NCBI GenBank assembly: GCA_014529385.2
Contig: CM043956.1
Location: 61,704,120-61,768,119, forward strand
DNA length: 64,000 bases
DNA from: Adiantum capillus-veneris
Taxonomy: Eukaryota; Streptophyta; Polypodiopsida; Polypodiales; Pteridaceae
Reading direction: 5' to 3'
Under the pieces are notes generated by a model. That model had not been told where the DNA came from. It ran no database searches and was given only the letters and a program-made list of their open reading frames with translations. A program made the translations under genes and the position numbers. Of this stretch, positions 1-9,839 are shown piece after piece. The first letter of the stretch is position 1, and every line of letters begins with the position of its first letter.

Positions 1-1317
1 ACACAAGGGGCATGTCCTGTCCTCTACTGGTACTTCGCTGTATCTCCGAGTCTCAATCCGCAACTGATGAGAAGATGTGCGTAACTGGCCAATAGCACAT
101 GGTATCCCATGAGACAAGTGGGTATCCATGTATTTGGGTCTCGTCACAAAACCATCTTCCGTAAGCTGGAGAAGGTGGTCTCTATAGAAAGCCATCTTCG
201 TGCCCAATTCCTGTGTTGGTTGTATCCATGTCCTCCTGGTGTCTAGCTGGGTCAGGTCTTGGCGGATGAGCTTGGTGATCTCTGACTGTGTAAGAGTGAG
301 AGATGGTGCATCCAATGAGTAATGGAATGGTGGCCGCATGTCTATGCTGAACCCATGTGTCTGAAACCATGATGTCATCTCCCCATACCAGCATGTTGTA
401 TCTCCTTGTATGGCTAACTCTCGAGAGGATTCAAGTGCTATGCGAGCATATCTGTCTCTAGGAAGTTCCCATGTGCGGTTTATGAAGGAGACTGATCTGG
501 TGAGCGCCTCCACCACTAGTGGGGGGGGCGCTAGCTCTGCTCGGATAATGGCCCGTGGTACTGATGCCTTGGCTCTAATGAGCCGCGAGATCATAGAGAC
601 GAGAGGTTTCTCCATGTTCCCCCATCCGTCTGTACGACCTGGCCTCCAGTGGTGATCCAGTGAAGGTCCCCATATCTCGGTTCCATAGAGCAATGTTGAA
701 GCCACCAAGGTGTCAAAGAGCCAGAGCTTCGTCCGGGACTCTTGAAACTGAACCTGCGAACACATCCTCTCCAATCTACCCAATGCTGTGTGGGCTCTAT
801 TAAGTCTGGTCTCAGCTGCTCTTCTGAGTGAGAATGCAAGTTCGCTAAAAACCACTCCAAGGTAAGTGTAAGCGTCTGTGTACTCCACAGTCTCCTGGCC
901 GTATGTGAATGTAGGTGTTGACCTCCTGATCCACTGTGGGGTGGTATTAAACACCATAACCTTGGTTTTACCCATGTTGGCAGACAAGCCACTTTCGTGG
1001 GCAAACGTATGCAAAGCATCCAATTGACGTTGCATTCCCTCTGGGGATTTGGAGATCAATACTATGTCATCAGCATATAACAAAAGTGGAATCCATGTCC
1101 CTGCCAACTGAGCACCTTTATCCCCATCGTTGTCAATGTAGTCAGAAACCTCATCCACATACATACCGAAAAGAGTAGGAGAGAGCGGGCAGCCCTGCTT
1201 CACCCCAATAGTGGAGTGAACTGGTGTGGAAAATCCCTCCGGGGTGCGTACATGCCCTACTACTGATCTGTACAATGCCATGGTCCCCCAAATGAGTTCT
1301 GTGGGTACTCCCATTTC
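1..1317 (-). CDS. LINE ORF2, reverse transcriptase and C-terminal part (open at window edge)
   Basis: The frame is free of stops from just below 1318 to the window edge, about 440 codons. Reading down the minus strand it shows the RT palm with KQGCPLSP, the catalytic YADD box at 1066-1077, then LLLYADDIVLIS context, a thumb-like region (NMGKTKVMVFN) and a long C-terminal extension ending in EDRTCPLC at the edge, the start of a zinc-binding RT C-terminal region. It copies LINE RNA at the nicked target site. An in-frame TAG at 1318-1320 stands where related proteins carry Q before EMGVP, so this piece is cut off from the upstream RT fingers. The uninterrupted length suggests a fairly recent copy. 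Confidence 0.88.
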
Positions 1318-1336
1318 CTATAATTTGCGCATCAGT

Positions 1337-1960
1337 CTAGCTTTGGGTATTGTCCACAAAGCTACAATAGATCCGTCTCCCATGAGATCTGCCTTCCTCG
1401 ATGATGGCCCTGAGTGTCAGGATATGGTCAAGAGTAGAGAAGTCTCTCCTGAATCCTGCTTGCCCAATTGCACGTATTCCATCCCTCTCTACCCATCTAC
1501 TCAGTTGTTGCTCAAGAATGGATGCATACAACCGTGCCAGTGTGTGCCCACGCATAATAGTGCGATAATTCCCAGGCTCCATGGGGTCTCCTGATTTGAA
1601 GGTAGGTACGATCGTAGATAGGCTCCAAGTGTCCGGTAGGCCCTCACACATGGCACGGTTAAACATAACTGCTAGAAGCTCTGCTAGTAGGTCTTTGGCA
1701 TGCATGAAATGCTCAGCGACTAGGCCATCATGATCATATGCTCTCCCAGTCTTCATCCTGTCAATAGCTTTCTTCACCATCTCAGCGGTGAAAAAGACAC
1801 ATGCGTGTGGGCATGGATCGGGGGGGTTGGGGAGGGGCGGTTGTCCAGGTACTGTGTACAAAGATGATGCATACTGACCCCAGGTCTCTGTGGAGGAAAT
1901 AGCAAGGAGGGGGGGGGGGGGGGGGGGGGAACTACTCATGAAAGAGCCGCCACGCCTCAC
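1337..1960 (-). pseudogene. LINE ORF2, N-terminal RT segment
   Basis: This stretch carries the early RT motifs: a linker (VKKAIDRMKTGRAYDHDGLVAEH), IVPTFKSGDPMEPGNYRTI, and QAGFRRDFSTLDHILTLRAIIEE, all typical of non-LTR RT motifs 0 to 2. The catalytic FVD motif is at its end, followed by a frame disturbance and the TAG at 1318-1320. Its upstream end runs through a long C-run on the coding strand (about 1909-1929), which encodes a proline string and changes frame relative to the endonuclease segment. The first residues before the proline run are out-of-frame endonuclease sequence. Confidence 0.85.
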
Positions 1961-3190
1961 GCGAGTCCTGACTCAAGAATAGCTGATATAGATCATGCTC
2001 GAGTCGAGCCAAAAAAGCCCTCTTCTTCCGCCGCACTAGGCATCGGAAGTCAATCTGTGACTGTCTGTGAGTGACGTCCCCCAACAGCACCTCCCTCTCA
2101 TGTCTGGCTCTAGTCTGGCGGCACTCCTCATCATACCAGCTGTTCTGAGGCATGCTCCCTGATCGGCGGCTCTGCTCAGGCTGGGTGTGTGGGTATGCTT
2201 CTGCTACTGCCTCATGTAATGTCTGTGTCAGTATAGTAGTTAGCTCCTCCAGAGGTCGCCTGGGGTCCTCAGTGCATAGGCGTCTGTAGATTCCGTCCAT
2301 GTATACAGAATCCGTCTCCCGTGTGAATGTGTAGCAAGTGGGGGCTGCTACTCGTGGCCTGTGTGCTACACTGAACTGGAAGGAGATGGTCATCGACACC
2401 AGAGCATGATCCACTGCCACCCCGACCGGTCTAGGCCCAACTGTGAGATCCTGGATACTAGAGATGAGATTCGGCTGTGCCATGACATAGTCCACTGTGC
2501 TGACTCCATGTCTGTGTGGGAAGCATGTAAAACCTCCTGCAACAGGGAATCTCTGTAGGCCGTTCAAGATGGCCAATCCATGTGCAGTGCCCATGTCTAT
2601 CAGATGTCGCCCATACTCAATATATTCCACATCGTGTGATAGTTTGGAAAGGCCCGTCTCTGCAACATCTAGCTCTCTTAGCATCTCCTCTGAAGTATCA
2701 TAAAACACTGCCTGGTGATGGGCAGTCCTAGCATTGAAGTCCCCTAGGATGATAATGTCACCATCCCTAGAGAACTCCCATATGTCATCATCCAAAATAG
2801 AGAAAGGGGACTGTCCTCTGGGTGATGTATAAACTGATATACTCGGGGGAAAGTAGCAAATAGCTAGATAGAGGTATCTGCCTGTCTCTGCTTTCAGTCT
2901 CACCCACATGTACCTAGCCTGCTCATCCCTGCGGGCTATAGGTATCAGTGGCTGCAGATGCTCTCTAAATAACACTGCCACTCCCCCCGAGCCCCGCCCT
3001 CTATGCTCTGAGCGTGTCTCCTGTCTGTAGGCTGTCTCCCACCTGTATCCAGTGATGTGAGGCATGGATTGCCCAAGGGCCTAGTGTGTCTCAGAGTAAA
3101 AGATGATGTCTCTTCCAGTAAAGCTATCCTCAAAGGCTCCCACATCAAGACGCATAGATCCATTGCAGTTCCAGGCAGCTACTTTGAGTG
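1932..3190 (-). pseudogene. LINE ORF2, APE-type endonuclease domain
   Basis: The segment starts near 3190 with KVAAWNCNG, the usual N-terminus of LINE endonucleases, and continues to 1932. It contains ILGDFNART (metal and phosphate contacts), the TFPHRHGVSTVDYVM-type substrate region written here as TCFPHRHGVSTVDYVM, and VDHALVSM near the end, so the endonuclease signature residues are visible. The enzyme nicks target DNA to prime reverse transcription. A TAG at 3081-3083 interrupts it after SETH. The frame closes at 1932 beside the poly-C tract, so the RT downstream is in another frame. Confidence 0.88.
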
Positions 3191-3251
3191 TGGTCCCATA
3201 AGTCTCGCACCGTCATGTGGAGCGTCGCTCTAGTATTACCACTTTTCCGTC

Positions 3252-4098
3252 TCAGTAAAAAGCGATCTTGCCTTTTCCCCTTGCCGCTCTAATCTCCGGC
3301 ATTACTTCCTGCATATGAGCGATCTGCGAGAGGGTGAGATCATCCCCGAGAAAGATGTCAGTCTCTTTAAGAATTGGTCTTTTCTTCAAGAAGGACTTCT
3401 TCGCTTCCATGGGGGGAAAACGGAGGATGAGTGCTCTTTCTTTTGAGGTTTCTCCTCTGCTTCCATTTTTCTTTATGTTGCCCACTCTCCATGCCCTTGT
3501 GTGCGTCGGCTCATGAATCCCCATCAAGGCTGTGAGTTCTTTTACTTCTTCGTCCACATTGCCTTTGTCTTTAAGACCGCAAATTCTCACATGTAAAGCG
3601 CGCACCCTTCTCCTCTGCTCCTCCTCTAGTGTCTGATTAATGATGTTGGGTGTGGACATGGACGTTATCTCCTTGCATTTTCCTTTCTTGGCCACCTTGA
3701 TCCATTTCTCGGCTTCGTCCGCCTTCTGTTGAGTTTTGGTAAGTACATCCACCCAAGAAGTCGTCATTTCTTTGTGCTGCTCTTCTCCCTCTTTGATGGC
3801 CCATACTTGCTCCTTGATCGTGTTGATTTCTTCGATTACTGAGGGTTGCAGTTCGCCCTCTTCCAGTGTGTTTCTTGATCGTGCTTTGGCGAGATCTTTC
3901 TTGAGTGATGCGATCTCTTCCTCTTGGGTCGTCACTCGGTCTTCCAGCGTGCTTATCTTGCTCTCTTAGATCAGCACGCGTCCTTCGAGCATGTTTATTG
4001 TGCCCCAGAGATTGCGGTTCATCTTGGTAATGATCTCCGTCATTTCCTCTTTGCATTTTTGCCTCTAGGGGGTCGGCTTTATCGTTCATCTTCCTCAT
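3252..4098 (-). pseudogene. LINE ORF1 protein (coiled coil, RNA-binding-like)
   Basis: The clean part (3252-3935, about 227 codons) has heptad-rich sequence (EEEIASLKKDLAKARS, INTIKEQVWAIKEGEEQ), then a region RVRALHVRICGLKD with HTRAWRVGN and LILRFPPMEAKKSFLKKR. That order, coiled coil then RRM-like domain, fits LINE ORF1p, a nucleic-acid chaperone forming multimers on LINE RNA. The ATG-proximal part (4098 down to 3969) continues the coiled coil but needs one frame change near AAAATGCAAAG and crosses a TAA at 3966-3968. I assign it by architecture and position 5' of the endonuclease, not by close similarity. Confidence 0.75.
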
Positions 4099-4107
4099 GC
4101 TTGATCG

Positions 4108-4238
4108 CCGTCCGCAAGGGAGTTAGATGTACGTGTGCACCCACACTAGCAGCGGGCGCGGCAGCTGGGCGAGTAGGGGAGCCGTCCGCAAGTGAGTCAC
4201 TATATGTACGTGTGCACCCACACTAGCCGCGGGCGCGA
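4108..4238 (-). repeat. Two tandem GC-rich units in the LINE 5' region
   Basis: Two near-copies of about 53-56 bp start at 4108 and 4182 (period about 74 bp). Each opens with CCGTCCGCAAG, contains TGTACGTGTGCACCCACAC and ends in GCGGGCGCG. They lie immediately upstream of ORF1. Repeated 5' monomers act as promoters in some LINEs; a promoter role here is inference. Confidence 0.7.
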
Positions 4239-4313
4239 CGAGTGGGGGAGCGTGAGGCGGTATGGCCAGGGGGGGAGGGGCGGCGATAGTTACAGACGGG
4301 AGAGAGGGAGAGA

Positions 4314-4338
4314 GGGGGGGGGGGGGGGGGGGGGGGGG
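4314..4338. repeat. Poly-G tract (25 G) beside G-rich sequence
   Basis: An uninterrupted run of G on the plus strand within a longer G-rich stretch (4260-4390). It lies at the presumed 5' boundary of the LINE and probably blurs it. Confidence 0.9.
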
Positions 4339-4393
4339 AGGGGGTAAAGTATGGTAAAGAGAATGGGGGAGGGGGGGCGGGGGGTACAGTATG

Positions 4394-4414
4394 GTTTTTT
4401 TTTTTTTTTTTTTT
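4394..4414 (-). repeat. Poly-T tract, possible poly-A tail of a minus-strand retroposon
   Basis: About 20 T on the plus strand follow CATACTG-type GC-rich sequence. Read on the minus strand this is a poly-A run preceded by CATCGCATCTCATTTC and a GGGGGCTTGATCTCTCCCCC hairpin at about 4454-4473. This could be the 3' tail of a short retroposon lying to the right (4415-4760), but no coding evidence supports that. Confidence 0.35.
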
Positions 4415-5284
4415 AAATGAAAAGAAATGAGATGCGATGAAATGTTATAGTAACGGGGGAGAGATCAAGCCCCCGATATATATATTTAGATTGAACTACC
4501 GAGCAAGAAGCAAGAAATGAGACTAGTACAGTATCAATCTGTATGTGAAATGGGTACCCCCTTGGCCCCATAAATAGGAGTGCCCAAGGTGGGCGCCTAG
4601 CTCAAGTGGGCGGCCAGCCCCAAACTCGAGCGGCCGGACAAAGTACAACCTAGACTATGGGTGGCTAGCCCGGAGACACTAGCTGTACAAGGAAGTGCCC
4701 TAGACCTGTGTGAAGCAACAAAGTGGTGTAAATCTAGCACGGTAGCATAGAAGTTTGATCCTATGTTCTACGGCAAACATGACCAATCCATGCTTCAGGA
4801 TACAAAGGTGTGTCCAACTTGATAGGCAAATAAACTTTAGGGTCCCATTAAAGTATGCTGGCTGTCAATCACAAACAACAGTATTATTGGACAATTACCG
4901 GTTTTTTACTTCTTGCTTTTGCCGCCTTTCCCCTTCCCCTCTTTCACAGCACCTCTTCATGCTAGGTGTTTAATCAAAAATTGTCCATAGCCTGACCAAA
5001 AAGCATCCAAGGGGAAAAATAAAGACAGCATCATCGAAACATTATCGATAAACTTATGAACACTTCCAGATTACAATTTATTTTCCTTTGTCCCTTCTGC
5101 CCTTACTTTGCATCAGCACTCTTTGCTTACACCCGACAAGTCAATTTATCTGAATAGATATAGCATATTACAGAGCCCCTCACCATAACCCTAACCTAAA
5201 AGATTAGAGAAGAAGTCATCTATCCGCAGGCCTCAGTTACCACCAGAAAGAGAATATTTCAAGGTTAGGCATCAAGTATTGTCT

Positions 5285-5288
<4 letters not shown>
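4415..5288. other. No gene recognised; probable PTEN2 intron sequence
   Basis: No coding similarity was seen on either strand. In particular I searched the minus strand for the next PTEN exon (the YNLCSERLYD region) and did not find it. Confidence 0.5.

Positions 5289-5332
<44 letters not shown>
5289..5332. repeat. (GA)n microsatellite
   Basis: A perfect dinucleotide run of about 22 units, inside the presumed intron. Confidence 0.97.
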
Positions 5333-5336
<4 letters not shown>

Positions 5337-6434
5337 ATTAGTGTCCTCGGAGATCAAATATGACTTATGGGACCAAAGATACATGTGATGTACTATTCAT
5401 GGGGCTGATAAGAAATTCTTCATGCTCCAGAATTGTGGTGACAAGATCGCAATGGAGAGCTCGCACTGTGGCTAGGAGAGGAAAGTGTGTAGGTCCAAGT
5501 CATGGCTGAAAATGTGTGAAAAGCAAGTTCAGATATGAGCAAAAGTTAATCGCTCTAGTGGTGTGTGGTACTTAAGGGTGAGGACACTTTCCTCTTTCGG
5601 CAAAGAACGCAGTTTTGTAGTTGGGGGCAATATGGGTGGCGTAATGTATGAAGCCCAACCCACCGGATTCCTCTCAAGACGTAATACATTGGCATTGTAG
5701 ACAAGCTTCATTCACTTGGGTGTCTAATGAGGCATCACAATAGCAAGTGTATTGCATTCCGTCTCCCAAACCACTTCTTTATGTCTTCCATCCATCCCAT
5801 GCTCAAGATCTTGCTTTTAGGTGTCTTTTGGACATTTTTGCTTGCTTCCCATGTAATTGTAGGAAGCCGATGTGAGGGGTTTTGACGCATCTTTATCATG
5901 TAACTCCACAACCCTTTCCATGTCTTCCAAAGACCAAAGTTGGCCTATGAGACAAAACGATGAACATGAGGAGAAAAAAGTGAAGAACTAACATGGCTCT
6001 AGATGGCTCTTGAAACTCATAAGAGCTATGATTTCTATATGAAAACAGGGATTGGAAAAGAAAGCATAGCCCCAAAATACAAGTGTGTTCATTCCTATAG
6101 TATGGCTCTCCATTTAAAGGCCATGCCAAAAAGGCTATGAGCACCTTCAAGAAAGAGATGATGTCAACCCCACACCGTATTGACAGTGCCAAAAAAACCT
6201 ATGGGTTGATTCCAAGCCTACCTCTGGCATCCACTTCAGTGGAACAAAGACATTCGCCTTACACTAGACAACCAGCATTTAAGCATCAACTTTAAACAGG
6301 AGCTTCCTCTTTATTAATGCACTGATACCCAGCTGAATATGCAATCACTGATATAATTCTCTCTCTAAACTGTATGCTTCCTTATTTGTAATTTGAGACC
6401 CTTCATAATAAGGAAAAAAGTAATCAGAACAAAC
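5333..6434. other. No exon recognised; presumed intron 3 of the PTEN2-like gene
   Basis: The stretch follows the exon 3 donor site. A 98-codon minus-strand reading frame at 5896-6192 has no recognisable domain and is probably chance. No further PTEN exon is visible here. Confidence 0.45.
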
Positions 6435-6491
6435 CTTGTGGTGGGTTTCAAAAAAGTTAATAACTTCTTCCATGTGATTGCGATAGAACCC
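6435..6491 (-). CDS. PTEN2: PTEN2-like exon 3
   Basis: 19 codons between acceptor CTGCAG and donor GTTTGT. The sequence FYRNHMEEVINFFETHHK matches the segment that precedes KYKVYNLC in plant PTEN2 proteins. The reading frame joins exon 2 without a shift. Confidence 0.88.
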
Positions 6492-7250
6492 CTGCAGATG
6501 TTTGGAGAAATTTTAGCTAAGTCTGTATAATTCTAAACAGAAACTAAAGAGTCTAGATATTCACCTCCACATATCCAAGAAAGCCAGAACTCAAATCACC
6601 CGCTGGGAATCCCATAGCGATGATGTTGTCAGTAATGTATGCCAAGTCGAGATCAAAACCATCCTCCTGGAATTTCATTCATATTAAAAACAGGTAATTG
6701 AAAAGATGGATTTCATACAGGTAGAAAAACTAAGTACCTAGAGGCAGAAACAGAAAGCAAAAGAAGGCATTCATGCTTTGCTTACCTGGTACCTACGTTT
6801 GTTCTGAGACACAAGATGGCGAGCCTTCAGCTGGACTGCCTTCATTGCATTCTTTGATGTATCAAAAAACCCTTTTGCAATATTACCAAAAGCTCCTTCT
6901 TGGGCAGTAGGCATTACTGAGGGGCTTTCCAGTGGTGCATCAACAACTGGAATCTTTGGTGCACTTCGCCTGTTAAAGCTGTTGCTCAATAGAGAGAAAG
7001 GGTTCTTTGTGGCTTCACCAGAAGTAGAATTTGTTTGAGCATTGGAGTTTGGATTTATGCGAAGGTTTTTTGCCCAGTTTGCTAATCCAGCAGCAGAAAA
7101 CTTCCCTGTGTCTGATGCAAAGGCAGTCGTGCTCTTTGCTGAATCATCGGAATGGAATTGGGTTCCTTCTGCGTTATGAGATTGAGGAATATCTTGAGAA
7201 ACTTCAAAGGTCGTGGCAACTTCTTCCCTTGCCTTTGTGTTCCCGTCCAT
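6435..7250 (-). CDS. PTEN2: PTEN2-like phosphatase, first three coding exons (partial gene)
   Basis: Exons are 7250-6786, 6666-6565 and 6491-6435, all phase 0 with GT donors and AG acceptors. Exon 1 (155 codons from ATG at 7250) holds a disordered region with FSAAGLANWAKNLRI, then AFGNIAKGFFDTSKNAMKAV and VSQNKRRYQ, the N-terminal signature of plant PTEN2 ending in the PIP2-binding module. Exon 2 continues EDGFDLDLAYIT and IIAMGFPAGDLSSG; exon 3 gives GFYRNHMEEVINFFETHHK. These begin the dual-specificity phosphatase domain, which in the family dephosphorylates 3-phosphoinositides at membranes. The catalytic HCKAGxxRTG exon and the C2 domain are absent, so the gene continues left of the window across a LINE, or is truncated. 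The exons have no stops. Confidence 0.9.
6565..6666 (-). CDS. PTEN2: PTEN2-like exon 2
   Basis: 34 codons between acceptor CCAG and donor GTGAAT, both phase 0. It encodes the conserved early phosphatase-domain strand (DGFDLDLAYIT, NIIAMGFPAGD). It is too short to be found by ORF length; it was identified by family similarity and splice sites. Confidence 0.9.
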
Positions 7251-7450
7251 GATGTGAGCAGCACTTCACCACCACTAAAAATCCCTACTTTAGGTTCTCC
7301 AATTGAAACCATAAAGAGGGTACAAATGGCTCCCTGATGTTTTACCCATACTATGATAGACAAATTGCTGAGACAGGCCCGTACACAAGCAAACGTATGA
7401 AGAGCAAGACACCGAAGAAGACCCAGATGACACAGAGCTGTCACAAGAAC
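7251..7450 (-). promoter_or_regulatory. Probable 5' UTR and promoter-proximal region of the PTEN2-like gene
   Basis: This lies directly upstream of the ATG. I see no convincing TATA box and cannot place the transcription start. A 5' UTR intron is possible. The call rests on position only. Confidence 0.35.
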
Positions 7451-8346
7451 ATCCTTTAACCAGGGTAAACCAAAACCTGTCCCACTTTGACCTCCAGCTC
7501 TCTGACCTTCCTGCGAAAGGTGAGACGTGACATTACTTGGTCAGTAAGCCGGTCTCCATGCTTTGAAGGATAACTCTATGTTGAATTCCAAGGGTTAAGA
7601 AAGCCCCGCTTAAACTATGCCACCGCAATGCTAGTGGTAAAGAAAGCTCTATTACTGACTGAAAGAGATGAGACCCCACAAAGTAAGACACTTGGTCTGC
7701 AGACAATGGCTTGTAGAAATAAAATAGACCATGGCCTTTAAAACCTGTACTTCAAAACTATGTCAAAAATGTTCTAAAATGAAGCTTTCTTTTAATCAAA
7801 AGAACTCTAGCAACCCCACAGAAAATTCAACAATAGGTCTGCTGACAGCATCTCTGGTATGTAGAAACAAAGACACCACATCTAAAGCAAGAGCGGCCAT
7901 TGTTCTTGCATTCATACAATTTGAAACCTACTGAAATCTACCTTTTCAAACATTTTCCAGCACGCCTTCAATCACGAAGTGAATATCACATTGATAATTC
8001 TTTTACGAGTCTTAGCTTGGAGCCCTTTTATCTATGGGATTACGGTCTATGCATAAGAGCCAAAGCTTTTTCAACAACAAAGATAGATAAAGAGGATGTG
8101 TATCACCACTTCCTAACATGAGAATGCTAAAAGACTAGCTTAAAACAGTTTCTCATGATCTTCAAAACTAGATAAAGTTCTTGGCCCTCACACCAGCAGC
8201 AAAAAAAAGGAAACTCTGCTAGTGCCACTGCACTATTCGCCGCCAAAATAAAAGTATGCTGTGGAGTTTTCCATGTGAGATTATGAGGGATGCAGGCTGC
8301 TATGAGAAAATGACCACCCAAAGCCATCACCAAATCAGGGGGTTCA
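7451..8346. other. No gene recognised
   Basis: Sequence upstream of the PTEN2-like gene. Short reading frames on both strands show no domain. It may include promoter sequence and unclassified repeat debris. Confidence 0.5.
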
Positions 8347-8500
8347 ACCGAAGAAAGAAAGTTAACTTGGTGCAAAAATACTTGGTCAAGTTCAAGAACT
8401 ATCCTGCTCTTGATGCGAAGTGGATAGAGAACTTGGCAAATACTCCTTGGTTGTTAAAGCTTTACCTTGAGGCTTTTGGTTTGGCTGCCACCATTCCAAG
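8347..8500 (+). pseudogene. Ty3/gypsy pol C-terminal (chromodomain-like) fragment
   Basis: The plus-strand reading frame contains KYLVKFKNYPALDAKWIE, then LANTPWLLKLYLEAFGLA. The minus-strand family A element at 13976-14242 ends its pol with near-identical wording (KIKNYPALDAKWMEEEDLADTP, LYLEAFGLA). This is the C-terminal chromodomain-like tail of a gypsy integrase. Nothing upstream on the plus strand is recognisable pol, so it is a detached fragment. Confidence 0.8.
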
Positions 8501-8609
8501 AGTGCTCGTAGTAGATTCAATAGTTGAGTCGCTCCAAACGAGAAATCAATAGCAACACATGAACAGAAACTGCAAATAACTGAACTGAACTTGAACAGGG
8601 AGAGAAAGA

Positions 8610-8960
8610 GGAGGAGATTCGACACAGAACGGAGGAGTTCCGTCCCCAGGTGCACTGGCCCCAAAGACTGGCGCCCCTTTCGGTATTTCTTTATTGATTG
8701 ATGATCACAAAGGTACAACTACCGAGAATCCAACTCTCCAAGACTGTGTCCAGATGCTCTCTGAAAGAAGCATCCCCAAAAGCTCTGCTCTCCAAAAGCA
8801 TGTGAAAATCTGCCAACAGTTCAACCAGCGCAAAACACAGAAATCCGTATAATAGTGCCACGTGGCAGTCAACGTCTGCAGGCAACCCTTACGCTTTTGT
8901 CTTTTAGAGTTTAGGCCCTTGGGCCGGTGTCAATAAGTTCTTCAAGTTGTTTCCTTTAAT
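8610..8960 (-). repeat. Degenerate LTR fragment (family B-like)
   Basis: Contains the shared LTR core GGCGCCCCTTTCGGTATTTC at about 8668-8688 in minus orientation, preceded by GGAGTTCCGTCCCC and followed by CCACGTGGCAGTCAAC and TTTAGGCCCTTGGGCC, which echo intact family B LTRs. The ends are eroded and no TSD is visible. Confidence 0.65.
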
Positions 8961-9800
8961 CGATTACATGTGCTCTTTCATGTGTGTATTGTTGAGAGTA
9001 TATGTAAAGAAACATGAAATGTCTGCAGCATTTTGCTTCATGAATGATTTGATGAATTTAGTGCATCTAGACACTGTTAAAGATTAGCGAGATCTGGATG
9101 TGATGGCTAAGTGAATGTGATTCTAGTGCATGAAAATTTCTATCTAGATGAGATGACTGGATACTCTTGTTAGTGCATTAAGAGTTCCGGAAGGATGACA
9201 TGGCTACATAGAAATCTAGGTGCATCAAGAAGTTCGGGACTAGATGAGATGACTAGATTGAATTATTTCACCTCCGTGTTCAGTGTTATCTAAGTGCTTG
9301 ATTTGTGAATTGCATGCTCTGTGAATGTATTGTCTTGTGGGGACGATCCTGGGCATGGTTTACTCGAATATGAAGGATATGAATCTGATAGTGACAAAAT
9401 TTAGTGGATCAAGACATCTGTCAAAAGATCAACATTCTAAATATGTTACAATGATCATGATTTGTATCTGGGGCCCTCAACGGAAATGTGAATGTTCAGT
9501 GATTGATGTCTTTTTGCAAGTGCTGGAGGTGTGCAGTCTTGCCGAGAGAACCAAGGGGTTACGTTTTATAATGTACATATATATCTTCATAAAGTCATTC
9601 CGTAGAATACTGTCAGGCCATCAGTATCCCTAAAATCTCAAGGAGAAATTAGTGGCTTATTCAATCTAGGCAACTTGTGACAAAGGAGTGGCGTGGCTCC
9701 CCTCTTGTGCAGCACATACTGCACCAGATTCAACCTGTTGAATCGACATGCACTTAAGAATAGACACTGCTAAAAATCCAAAAGCATAAAGGTACAACTC
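8961..9800 (-). repeat. 3' non-coding internal region of a gypsy relative
   Basis: The part at 9608-9780 is similar to 13815-13985, which lies between the chromodomain and the 3' LTR of family A (both contain GACAAAGGAGTG and CCCCTCTTGTGCA). The part at 9040-9440 shares motifs with 45690-45960 (GTATTGTCTTGTG, AAAGATCAA). I therefore read it as minus-strand retrotransposon tail sequence. Confidence 0.55.
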
Positions 9801-9839
9801 AAAAATTGAAGACAGTCGGAGAAGCTTGCTCTTGACCAA

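Larger units (their letters stand above)
1..4260 (-). mobile_element. Non-LTR retrotransposon (LINE), 3' end outside window
   Basis: On the minus strand, ORF1 (coiled coil plus RNA-binding-like region) is followed by ORF2 with an APE-type endonuclease and a reverse transcriptase, the order of an L1-like LINE. No LTR flanks it. The 5' untranslated part holds two GC-rich repeat units near 4108-4238. The 3' end, with any poly-A tail and target duplication, lies left of position 1. ORF1, the endonuclease start and the EN-RT junction are broken, but the last 440 or so codons visible are open. It lies in the same orientation as the PTEN2-like exons to its right and probably sits in an intron of that gene (inference). 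Confidence 0.9.

Noticed and set aside
5896-6192. 98-codon minus-strand frame close to the PTEN2-like exons, considered as exon 4
   Set aside because: No similarity to the PTEN phosphatase domain and no suitable acceptor site at its start.
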